A DNA stretch of 6,645 bases from Nitrososphaeraceae archaeon (GTDB lineage Archaea > Thermoproteota > Nitrososphaeria > Nitrososphaerales > Nitrososphaeraceae). Under the pieces are notes generated by a model. The model searched no databases. It was not told the origin of the DNA and saw only the letters and a list, made by a program, of their open reading frames with translations. Location of the stretch: the NCBI GenBank assembly GCA_025922715.1, contig JAICHH010000101.1, forward strand, positions 1 through 6,645. The letters are read 5' to 3'. This document shows positions 1-5,784 of the stretch, in pieces; position 1 is the stretch's first letter, and every line of letters starts with the position of its first letter. The translations under genes were made by a program, and so were the position numbers.

Positions 1-36
1 AAATTTTCTAAATTAGAATCCTGAAACAATAGAAAT

Positions 37-61
37 ACATTATATTTTACAAATATAATGT
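37..61. repeat. Perfect inverted repeat (hairpin)
   Basis: ACATTATATTT at 37-47 is exactly complementary to AAATATAATGT at 51-61, with a three-base TAC loop. It lies about 200 bases past the end of the minus-strand YwbE-like gene and contains no T-run directly after the stem. It could be a transcript end structure or a protein-binding palindrome for the gene beyond the left edge. All-AT composition makes a chance origin possible, but an 11-pair perfect stem is notable. Confidence 0.5.
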
Positions 62-79
62 TATGGTAGAGCTCTTCTA

Positions 80-163
80 CTATTCCTCTTTTGCCAAATT
101 AAACACATATACAGATTTTTTAGCTTTAATTGGATTTACAAAAATAAAAAATGAATCAATAAA
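80..163 (-). pseudogene. Possible remnant of a short protein, no start codon
   Basis: On the minus strand 27 codons are open between stops, ending in two consecutive TAG codons. The reading includes IFVNPIKAKKSVYVFNLAKE, which has the balanced charged/hydrophobic composition of real protein rather than the Asn/Ile/Lys noise typical of AT-rich spacer. No ATG, GTG or TTG stands before the protein-like part, so it is either a decayed C-terminus or chance. I do not recognise a family. The stretch is downstream of, and in the same direction as, the YwbE-like gene. Confidence 0.2.
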
Positions 164-261
164 TTAATGAAAATTGAATAAAATTTTAAAAAATAGAACA
201 ATGGCAAATAACAAGAATTACCATCTCAGAAGTAGTCTTTTGAGAATTTTCTTTAATCCTC

Positions 262-456
262 TTAATTTACAATCGCTTTAACTCTTCCTACTATACCGTT
301 CTCTAGAATAACCTTAATTCCATATGGATGAGTTGCTGAAGAGGTTAAGATTTTCTTTACTATTCCCTCGGTCAATTTCCCAGTCTTTTGATTTTCTTTT
401 TCTATTATTTTAACTACAGTACCTGGTTTTACATCCTTCCTCTTTATACTCTCCAA
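262..456 (-). CDS. ywbE: YwbE family protein (DUF2196)
   Basis: The 64-residue product matches the YwbE/DUF2196 family over its full length, which is usually 60-70 residues. Recognisable parts are the N-terminal KPGTVVKIIEKENQKTGKLT stretch (residues 10-29), then GIVKKILT (31-38), the SATHPYGIKV segment (40-49) with the family's conserved S-x-x-HP-x-GIKV pattern, and the closing GIVGRVKAIV (54-63). The family is a small basic all-beta protein found in bacteria and some archaea. Its function is not established, although the beta-barrel-like pattern suggests nucleic acid binding. The start is TTG: an in-frame TAA lies only three codons upstream, and no ATG or GTG lies near. A TATA box at 480-489 is placed so that transcription would begin at or next to this TTG, which suggests a leaderless message. 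The gene stands alone. Family identification is confident; the role is unknown. Confidence 0.88.
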   Translation of the reverse strand: MESIKRKDVKPGTVVKIIEKENQKTGKLTEGIVKKILTSSATHPYGIKVILENGIVGRVKAIVN

Positions 457-479
457 TCTCTTTTAATAATTATGAATAT

Positions 480-489
480 TTTATATATA
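480..489 (-). promoter_or_regulatory. TATA box for the YwbE-like gene
   Basis: The minus strand reads TATATATAAA, centred about 28 bases before the TTG start at 456. Archaeal TATA boxes sit roughly 26 bases ahead of the transcription start, so the transcript would start within a base or two of the start codon (leaderless). No Shine-Dalgarno sequence is needed or seen. Confidence 0.55.
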
Positions 490-535
490 TTGTTAACCAA
501 CAATTTTTCATATTTTGACATTACTATTACTATAG

Positions 536-544
536 AAATATAAT
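536..544 (+). promoter_or_regulatory. TATA-like box before the small ORF at 566
   Basis: AAATATAAT is centred about 26 bases before the ATG at 566. This is the geometry expected for a leaderless archaeal transcript and supports the idea that a real small gene began here. AT-rich context makes such matches common. Confidence 0.35.
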
Positions 545-565
545 TACTATGAATAATTGAGTAAC

Positions 566-687
566 ATGTCTGTAGAATTAATATCAGAAATTATAGAAAT
601 GCATTCAATGTAGACTTTAAAATGATGTTTGTAGCTATTTTCATAACTACAATTGTTACACTATTAATTGTATTTGTAATAAAATAG
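566..687 (+). pseudogene. Small single-pass membrane protein gene, frameshifted
   Basis: Two short open pieces in different frames fit together. The first (566-613) begins with ATG and reads MSVELISEIIEMHSM, an amphipathic start, then stops at TAG. The second, in the -1 frame, is open from 565 and reads through VDFK into MMFVAIFITTIVTLLIVFVIK, ending with TAG at 685-687. Its last 21 residues form one strongly hydrophobic membrane span closed by a lysine. A single missing base near 610 would explain the split, giving an ancestral product of about 40 residues with a charged N-terminus and a C-terminal membrane helix. A TATA-like box at 536-544 has the right spacing. Alternatively only the 21-residue piece (ATG at 622) is translated. 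I do not recognise a family. Confidence 0.35.
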
Positions 688-876
688 CTTTTAATATAAT
701 ATAAGAGACTATATAAATAAAGTTAAAATAATCTAAAAATTACAAAAGATTATCTATACTTTGGAGCTGCTGATGACTAAATAATATGGAAAATCTGTTA
801 ACCTTAATTAACCAATTATCTCTAAATCTATTTAGAATTATTAAATAATATGTTAATGTTATGTTGTTAATAATCT
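688..876. other. AT-rich spacer with promoter of the emfourin-like gene
   Basis: No coding stretch is visible on either strand. It holds a likely TATA element, TTAAATAATA at 841-850, centred about 31 bases before the ATG at 877, so the transcript of the next gene would have almost no leader. A TTAACC-TTAA-TTAACC direct repeat lies near 799-814, close to two imperfectly spaced half sites. I attach no function to it. Confidence 0.35.
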
Positions 877-1296
877 ATGTCTAATAATATTAAAAAAAAC
901 TCAATAAATACTCCTTCGTCTTTTAGTTTTAAATATGTAGAATCAGGAGGATTAGCAAACAATTATTTAGTTATTTCTTTTGATTCTGAAACTAATAATC
1001 TTAAAGTATCCACAGATGTGAGTGGTGCTGATTTAACCCAAAAATCTATAGAAGATTCAGAAAAAACTGATTTAATGGATACAATTACAAAAAACAATTT
1101 TTTTAATACAAAAGCTACTTATGTAACAGAAAAAGAAAATGAAGATAATACTGCGATATCATCCTCTCTTACAGTTACAATAGATACAGATATACATACT
1201 GCTGTGTGGACCAATAAATCTCAAGAAATTCCATCTGAATTGGTTGAAATTACAAATGAAATAAAAAAAATAGCACATGGAAAAAAAATGATTTAA
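877..1296 (+). CDS. Emfourin-like protein (protealysin inhibitor family)
   Basis: The 139-residue product resembles the emfourin family, small proteins whose Serratia founder inhibits the M4 metalloprotease protealysin. The family pattern is visible in order: a beta strand with the ESGGLA motif (22-27) followed by YLVISF; an acidic helix ending in FF (75-76); an SLTVTID strand (97-103) followed by HTAVW (107-111); and the IPSEL segment (118-122) leading into a final helix (123-132). An N-terminal Ser/Asn-rich tail of about 16 residues and a basic end (HGKKMI) fall outside the usual core of about 100 residues. There is no signal peptide or membrane span, so it should be cytosolic. No M4 peptidase lies in the window, so the target is unknown and the inhibitor role is only inherited from the family. 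The gene appears to be transcribed alone from a near-leaderless promoter. Similarity was judged by eye. Confidence 0.62.
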   Translation: MSNNIKKNSINTPSSFSFKYVESGGLANNYLVISFDSETNNLKVSTDVSGADLTQKSIEDSEKTDLMDTITKNNFFNTKATYVTEKENEDNTAISSSLTVTIDTDIHTAVWTNKSQEIPSELVEITNEIKKIAHGKKMI

Positions 1297-1302
1297 AATT
1301 CA

Positions 1303-1321
1303 TTTTTATAACTCTATTTTT
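1303..1321 (+). terminator. T-run terminator after the emfourin-like gene
   Basis: Two T5 runs (1303-1307 and 1317-1321) follow the stop codon at 1294-1296 within 25 bases. Archaeal transcription stops at such T tracts without a hairpin, so this is the likely end of the transcript. Confidence 0.4.
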
Positions 1322-1462
1322 CTATTGTATAGTTTTAATTTCCTGAGAAGACTCTGTGAATTAAATCAAATATAATAAAAGAAAGACGAAAAATTTTGTA
1401 TTAGGATTTGAAATAAGATTAAAGATATAAGACTTGTTGCAAAAATAAGACTAACGAATAAT

Positions 1463-1667
1463 ATGTCAGAAGATAAACAGATCGAGGACCTCAAAAGCCA
1501 ATTTCGCAGAACTACAGAGTCAGAACTTCGAAAGCGAATAGTTGATACAATATCTGCTTACCAGAATAATGGTATATACAATAAACGAGTTGATTAGTAG
1601 CACAATTGATGATGAGGTAAAATCTCACGGATTAAATTTGATTAAGAAAATAAAACAGAACTCTTAA
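1463..1667 (+). pseudogene. Frameshifted small protein gene, about 65 residues
   Basis: The ATG at 1463 opens 44 codons (to TAG at 1595-1597) reading MSEDKQIEDLKSQ, then FRRTTESELRKRIVDTIS and AYQNNGIYNKRVD. This is a highly charged helical protein with much higher GC and better codon use than the surroundings. In the +1 frame the text continues as SSTIDDEVKSHGLNLIKK and IKQNS, stopping at TAA 1665-1667. Removing one base near 1592 would join the two into a single helical protein of about 65 residues whose second half has the feel of a HEAT-like helix repeat. A TTG at 1590-1592 could alternatively start the second piece separately, overlapping the first by eight bases. A TATA-like element lies near 1421-1430, and a T8 run follows the stop by four bases. 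I read it as a recently broken gene or a one-base sequence error. The family is not identified. Confidence 0.6.
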
Positions 1668-1671
1668 CCTA

Positions 1672-1679
1672 TTTTTTTT
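1672..1679 (+). terminator. T8 terminator after the frameshifted gene
   Basis: An uninterrupted run of eight T residues begins four bases after the TAA at 1665-1667. It is the longest T run in the neighbourhood and fits an archaeal intrinsic terminator. Its position also supports reading 1463-1667 as one transcription unit. Confidence 0.5.
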
Positions 1680-1981
1680 CTCAAACAACCATTAGTGATG
1701 AGGCCACGTAACCATGAGGTACTGAGATCGATTTAAGATCAACAACCACACTAATTTAGATTTGTCTAGATAATCGCTGTAGCACAGTCATTCTAACATG
1801 TATAGTTTAAAATGTAAAGAAGAAAATTAAGAAAAAATTTCATTCTATTTTAAGTTACAAAAAGATATGATAATCATCATCATATGGATATAATTCATCC
1901 AAATACTTTCTTATAATCTATAAATGCTGTAAAGTGTAAAGCAGTAAGATTCATTCATTAATATATTCAAAAAGTTAGTTT
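1680..1981. other. Spacer between convergent genes, with small minus-strand remnants
   Basis: No intact gene is visible. The part at about 1690-1790 is richer in G and C than the rest and on the minus strand is open for about 31 codons without a plausible start. Just after the helicase stop, the minus strand has a short ATG frame at 1911-1958 (MNESYCFTLYSIYRL). It is followed in another frame at 1855-1917 by a piece containing YLDELYPYDDDYHIFL, which could be one decayed small gene of about 34 residues. T-rich minus-strand text near 1816-1847 could end the helicase transcript. All of these are weak. Confidence 0.25.
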
Positions 1982-3649
1982 TTAAAACAAGAATAATTCT
2001 GTTGCAACAATATGTTTACATTTGTGTAGCTTAAATTTAAAATCTGGACATGTACAGGTTTTCTTTTCTATATCAACATCATAGTATTTGATTTTTTCTT
2101 TGATACTACTTTTCACCCTAAATAATTTTCTAATTTCTCTTTGGTTTTGATTTTCCTCACCTTGGTCACTATCTTGTTGTTCTTCTTTTAATTCAACTAT
2201 CATAGGTTCATATAGAGTAGATTCTATTATGTTGTAAGCCTTTTCAAGTCTTTTTCTTTCAAGTTCTTTTAACTTTTTTAAATTTCCGTTATTATTATTA
2301 AGAATATCGTTTTGTATTTCTATTTTCTTATTTCTTTTTTCTTCATCTTCTTTTTCGTCTTTTTCTTTTTCATATTCCTGCAAACTTTTTGTTTCCGTTG
2401 TTATAGCCTTCTTCACTATGTCATGTATTTTATCATCTTTAGTATCTGATACATATATGACATAGATTAATGCAAGATCTTTACCTTCCTGCTTTCGTAT
2501 AACTCTACCAATTCTCTGTATTACCTGATTCATATTGGAAGTTGTAGCTAAGATAACTTCTATTCTAACTTGTGGTATATCAAATCCTATTTCCAAGGTG
2601 TGTACTGATAAGAGAGGATAAAATTCTCTTCCCCATTGATTCAAGATCGATTGTCTCTTTCTAGAATTTATGCTACTATCAATTATCATTGCTTTTGTGC
2701 CTTCTAATTCTAACATATCTCTAAGTTTACTGATAGAATCAATAGTTTCACTAAATACCATAATTTTTTCATTTGGAAATTTTTTAATTATTAGATTTAA
2801 AGCAGATAATAATTTATTTTCTGCGCAACTTAATAACAATTTCCTTTTTCTTACGTTTAGAAACCATGCTTTTGCCATTCCACTAACAAAGCCACCTTTT
2901 CTTAGTAATCCTGTCATGGACTCCGCATCATATTTTTTAAACCGGTTAGAAATTTTCTTTATTTTGGTAGAGTATGTATCATAGTTGTTTTGTTCCTTCT
3001 CTGTAAGATTGACCTTTAAAGGAATAATTATCGGCTTTGCAAGTCTTTTATCATTAACAGCATTTTTGATAGGATATCTTTTAACTGGCGGCAATAGTGT
3101 AAGAATTGTATTATATTTACAAAGATCTTTTTCATCAAGAGTTGCAGTAAGGCCAAGAATAGCTTTTTTATGATCTTCTATAACTACATCGAATATTTTA
3201 CTAAATATTTTTGCTGTATCTCTTATCAAATGTATTTCATCAAAAATAACCATATTGGATCTACGAATAATGTCTAGATTTCTAATTATACTTTGATATG
3301 TACATATCGTTATCTCTCTAATCTGTTTTCTTTCACCAAAATATGCTCCTATTTTATCCTTAGGTATACCGTAGGATACAAGGCGTCTAATGTTCTGTTC
3401 TATTAAAATAATCCTAGGTACCATTAAAAGAATATTCAAAGTAGAAGAGGAAGAAGGAGAAGGAGGAGGATATGCACAGGCGACTCTCTTTGCACATTCA
3501 AAAGCTATTTCAGTTTTACCAGTTCCAGTGCTATATACTATTGTACCTCTAAAGTCATTACTAATCCATGCATTTACCGCATCGATTTGATCTTCCTTGA
3601 GTGAAAAGGGGAATTTTAGTTGAGAAATGGCGCTAGTTGAGTCAGACAT
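1982..3649 (-). CDS. SF2 DEAD/DEAH-type helicase with C-terminal SWIM zinc motif
   Basis: The 555-residue protein carries a full set of superfamily 2 helicase motifs. These are Walker A STGTGKT (40-46), motif Ia around MVPRIILIEQ (76-85), Walker B DEIH (137-140), motif III TAT (168-170), motif IV KIMVFSE (295-301), motif V LEIGFDIP (352-359) and motif VI QRIGRVIR with arginine fingers (378-385). The layout is closest to XPB/Rad25-like and restriction-type translocases, so it should be an ATP-driven DNA or RNA translocase. A highly charged Lys/Glu-rich, probably coiled-coil linker (about 423-490) leads to a SWIM motif: C532, C534, C544 and H546 in the CxC...CxH pattern, expected to bind zinc and nucleic acid or protein. 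Ser and Pro fill residues 61-69 between Walker A and motif Ia, an unusual low-complexity insertion. The ATG start is followed directly by the helicase domain. The gene is divergent from the propeller gene. No canonical Bax1 partner of archaeal XPB lies nearby. Confidence 0.88.
   Translation of the reverse strand: MSDSTSAISQLKFPFSLKEDQIDAVNAWISNDFRGTIVYSTGTGKTEIAFECAKRVACAYPPPSPSSSSTLNILLMVPRIILIEQNIRRLVSYGIPKDKIGAYFGERKQIREITICTYQSIIRNLDIIRRSNMVIFDEIHLIRDTAKIFSKIFDVVIEDHKKAILGLTATLDEKDLCKYNTILTLLPPVKRYPIKNAVNDKRLAKPIIIPLKVNLTEKEQNNYDTYSTKIKKISNRFKKYDAESMTGLLRKGGFVSGMAKAWFLNVRKRKLLLSCAENKLLSALNLIIKKFPNEKIMVFSETIDSISKLRDMLELEGTKAMIIDSSINSRKRQSILNQWGREFYPLLSVHTLEIGFDIPQVRIEVILATTSNMNQVIQRIGRVIRKQEGKDLALIYVIYVSDTKDDKIHDIVKKAITTETKSLQEYEKEKDEKEDEEKRNKKIEIQNDILNNNNGNLKKLKELERKRLEKAYNIIESTLYEPMIVELKEEQQDSDQGEENQNQREIRKLFRVKSSIKEKIKYYDVDIEKKTCTCPDFKFKLHKCKHIVATELFLF
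3440..3469 (-). repeat. Low-complexity Ser/Pro-coding tract inside the helicase gene
   Basis: On the plus strand this is almost pure purine (GAA, GGA, AGA steps) and encodes a Pro-Pro-Pro-Ser-Pro run plus four serines on the minus strand. It looks like expansion of a simple sequence and keeps the reading frame. It lies in the loop between the Walker A helix and the next core strand, where length change is tolerated. Confidence 0.6.
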
Positions 3650-3887
3650 AATGCATTTACTATTGTTATATACTAGTGATAATCAATCATTTCATATAAA
3701 CCAATAACAATTAATTAGTTTTATTTTTGGATGTCGTGAGAATTATAAAGGATTACTATGTAATGATATCTCTAAAAAATTAATCTATTTCAAAAGCATT
3801 TAGTGTTTATTATAGTAATGCACTTGAATACAGTTTATAATATACTACATAAAATAAATTATCGATTACAATTTTTTATTCTATTAC
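3650..3887. promoter_or_regulatory. Divergent promoter region, helicase and propeller genes
   Basis: This 238-base non-coding spacer must hold both promoters. Toward the propeller gene, TTTATAATATA at 3834-3844 is a good TATA box and would give a leader of roughly 20 bases. A second AT-rich candidate at 3851-3860 would give an almost leaderless start. Toward the helicase, the minus strand has TATATAAC at 3665-3672, rather close to the ATG at 3649, and TTTATATG at 3693-3700, which would give a leader of about 20 bases. No Shine-Dalgarno sequence precedes either start. No clear operator palindrome is visible. Confidence 0.4.
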
Positions 3888-5048
3888 TTGAATAATAATG
3901 AGAATTCTTGGCTCATATTTAGAGGAAATGAAGCTAGAAGTGGGATTTTTCCAGAAAAACTAAGTCGAGAACTATCGCTATTTTGGGTAATCGAATTAGG
4001 ACCCATGATATCATCAGCAATTTCCCATAATAACATTGTCTATAATTCAACTATAACTGGTAATATTTTTGCTATTGATGTTTACAAGAAAAAAATCAAT
4101 TGGCAAAAAGAGATAGGATCTCCTTTAGTATCATCATTATTACTTTATGATAATTTGCTAATATCATGCACTTTTAATTCATGGATTACTAATGCAAATT
4201 CTAAATCTCATGAAAGGAATTTTATTTATGCATTCGATATCAATAATGAAGGCAAAAAGAAATGGAATGTACAAATAACTGGTGATATTTTTTCATCTCC
4301 TTGTATATGTGATGGAAAGATAATAGTGATTGGATCCCTTGATTCCACAATTTATGCACTAGACATGAGAGGAAATATAATATGGACATTTAATACAAAT
4401 GATTCTATTTGGTCTTCCCCTGCTACCAATAATCATGAAATATTTATTGGTTCGGATGATTGTTATATCTATAGTTTTGATTTAAATGGTAACTTAAATT
4501 GGAAGATTATGTTAGAAGGCAAAATTAGGGCTACACCAAGTTTAATGAAATCTACTAATTCATTATTTATAGGAACACACAGCGGTATAATGTATTGTTT
4601 AGATCAATCAGATGGTTCTATCAAATGGAAATATGAAACTGGTAAGCCTATTCTTTCTTCAGTGGCTATATCAAAGGATCATATTTTCTTTGGATGTTCT
4701 GATAAAAAGATATATTCATTAAACTCTACTAATGGTTCTATCAAATGGCAATATGAGACTGGAGACAAGGTATGGTCTTCTCCAGTGATAACACAAAAGG
4801 ATGATGATAAAGAAGAGGGAATGCTATATGTAGGTTCTTTAGATTCTCATATATATGGGTTAGGTATTGAAAGCGGTAGACTAAACTGGAAATTTCCTAC
4901 AATGGATGGAATAGAATCATCCCCTTGTATTGTGAAAAATAAATTGTTTATTAGCTCAAAAGATGGTTTATTATATTGTTTTAGTAATCAAGAAAAAATG
5001 GATAACCAGAACACTATTCTGAATGTACCAGTCAGAAAATGCTTCTAA
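3888..5048 (+). CDS. PQQ-type beta-propeller repeat protein
   Basis: The 386-residue protein is made almost entirely of PQQ-like propeller blades of about 40 residues. Each blade has an SSP-type strand, an I/V-x-x-GS-x-D strand, a Y-x-L/F-D strand and a closing G-x-x-x-W-x strand; the blades begin near residues 42, 82, 136, 176, 216, 257, 297 and 344, so seven to eight are present. The opening WLIFRGNEARSG (8-19) is the usual beginning of such proteins. It has no signal peptide, no cytochrome domain and no visible dehydrogenase catalytic residues, so it is more likely a cytosolic scaffold or binding protein of the BamB/PQQ-repeat type than an alcohol dehydrogenase. The start is TTG at 3888; the ATG at 3898 is out of frame, and the next in-frame ATG (residue 40) would cut off the conserved opening. 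Two adjacent blades are almost identical in DNA. The substrate or partner is unknown. Confidence 0.85.
   Translation: MNNNENSWLIFRGNEARSGIFPEKLSRELSLFWVIELGPMISSAISHNNIVYNSTITGNIFAIDVYKKKINWQKEIGSPLVSSLLLYDNLLISCTFNSWITNANSKSHERNFIYAFDINNEGKKKWNVQITGDIFSSPCICDGKIIVIGSLDSTIYALDMRGNIIWTFNTNDSIWSSPATNNHEIFIGSDDCYIYSFDLNGNLNWKIMLEGKIRATPSLMKSTNSLFIGTHSGIMYCLDQSDGSIKWKYETGKPILSSVAISKDHIFFGCSDKKIYSLNSTNGSIKWQYETGDKVWSSPVITQKDDDKEEGMLYVGSLDSHIYGLGIESGRLNWKFPTMDGIESSPCIVKNKLFISSKDGLLYCFSNQEKMDNQNTILNVPVRKCF
4611..4762 (+). repeat. Near-identical blade repeat in the propeller gene
   Basis: The 32 bases at 4611-4642 and 4731-4762 differ at only three positions and lie exactly 120 bases (40 codons, one blade) apart. 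Both encode GSIKW-x-YETG. This shows recent in-frame duplication or gene conversion of a blade. Confidence 0.8.
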
Positions 5049-5145
5049 GATTGCTAAAAATAGAAAATTTCTATTTGTTGTACGTTTAATAATTACCACT
5101 ATCTATAAAGAAACTATTAACGATTCTATAAAACAAAGAAGCTAA
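5023..5145 (+). CDS. Possible 40-residue protein overlapping the propeller gene end
   Basis: An ATG inside the last codons of the propeller gene, in another frame, opens 40 codons to TAA at 5143-5145. The product starts MYQSENASKIAKNRK, has a hydrophobic stretch FLFVVRLIITTIY (16-28) and ends in KETINDSIKQRS. A 26-base overlap with the upstream gene would allow translational coupling. It could also be the original C-terminus of the propeller protein, if the short odd tail NVPVRKCF came from a frame change. No promoter or recognised family supports it, so it may be chance. Confidence 0.28.
   Translation: MYQSENASKIAKNRKFLFVVRLIITTIYKETINDSIKQRS
5058..5076 (+). repeat. Inverted repeat after the propeller gene
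   Basis: AAATAGAAA (5058-5066) and its exact complement TTTCTATTT (5068-5076) flank a single A, so the usable hairpin has about seven pairs and a short loop. It begins nine bases after the propeller stop codon. It may mark the transcript end, although no T run follows closely, and it lies inside the possible small ORF at 5023-5145. Confidence 0.4.
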
Positions 5146-5322
5146 AACATATGAAGTGTTATTAATATCACAAAATAGAAATAGATTACTTTTCAATTTA
5201 CAAAAAATAATAAATTTTTATTAAATATTTTTAATGGATATTCTTTATTCACATTATAAATCAGTAAATCTCTATATATATATCTAAATATATCTGGACC
5301 ATCTATATCAAATTCTTTCCTT
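5146..5322. other. Very AT-rich spacer, no gene seen
   Basis: Poly-A and poly-T stretches occur at about 5200-5235, and a (TA)n run lies at 5273-5282. The TA run could act as a TATA element, but no open reading frame follows it on the plus strand. Nothing coding is visible on either strand. Confidence 0.4.
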
Positions 5323-5599
5323 TTATCCCTTCATTTTGCCAATTGATTTTACTAAATATGTTATTACATCGTCTATCGAAATAAGTTGAGAGTTTGTTAA
5401 ATCCTATTTAGAACATATCATAACAGGCCATCTCTACAAGATATCTTAGCATTTTATCTGATGACCATCTTTTCCACGTATCACAGCACCTCTAAAGAGA
5501 GTAACTTGCGCTGACGATGTTTTCAGTATATTTCCCACTTCTATTCTTTCAATCAGGATGATATAAATTTCCGAAATAATTTCTTTAACAAAAAGTCAT
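5323..5599 (-). pseudogene. Multi-frameshift pseudogene of a small protein, about 90 residues
   Basis: Three minus-strand pieces line up into one protein. Frame A (5595-5446) reads VKEIISEIYIILIERIEVGN, then ILKTSSAQVTLFRGAVIRGK and DGH. The second frame (5461-5408) continues as SDKMLRYLVEMACYDMF. Frame A returns at 5403 and reads DLTNSQLISIDDVITYLVKS, then IGKMKG and TAA at 5325-5323. Two compensating single-base changes, near 5460 and 5407, therefore broke it. An ATG at 5599-5597 is again out of frame, hinting at a third change. The composition, higher GC than the spacer and regular helical pattern show it was once a real gene of roughly 90 residues. The family is not recognised. An imperfect palindrome at about 5608-5629 lies just upstream. 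Confidence 0.65.
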
Positions 5600-5784
5600 G
5601 CTCATACACATCTTAATTTAAGAATGTGAGTGTACTTGGTCCAATAAATAAATTGAGTACAAAATAAAATTAATAAACATTTTTTACCACTATACAGAAG
5701 ATCAATATAACTCCATTTAAAGAGCCTGAGTATCTTTATCTATAACTAAATTTATGGTGACTATACAAATTAAATATTTTATTA
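5600..5784. other. Spacer upstream of the pseudogene
   Basis: It contains an imperfect palindrome at about 5608-5629 (CACATCTTAA facing TTAAGAATGTG, with one bulged base). A minus-strand stretch of about 45 codons at 5600-5735 is open but has no start and low-complexity composition. No gene can be supported. The minus-strand A/T-rich text at 5765-5790 lies just after the small gene at 5785-5943 and probably contains its transcript end. Confidence 0.3.

Noticed and set aside
1694..1723. Possible C/D box guide RNA (GTGATGA followed by CTGA)
   Set aside because: The boxes are only about 20 bases apart with no internal C'/D' pair, and the flanks do not form a closing stem. The match is probably chance.
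2670..3590. Three plus-strand open frames of 62-104 codons (2670-2984, 2985-3173, 3390-3590)
   Set aside because: They are antisense to the helicase gene, whose motifs are unmistakable. The products are hydrophobic low-complexity shadows.
3888..5048. PQQ-dependent alcohol or glucose dehydrogenase
   Set aside because: The protein has no signal peptide, no haem-binding CxxCH and no catalytic Asp/Glu context of quinoprotein dehydrogenases, and it is shorter than that family. Only the repeat fold is shared.
5595..5640. Imperfect palindrome as a CRISPR-like or transposon end
   Set aside because: It occurs once, is bulged, and has no repeated spacing, target duplication or transposase nearby.
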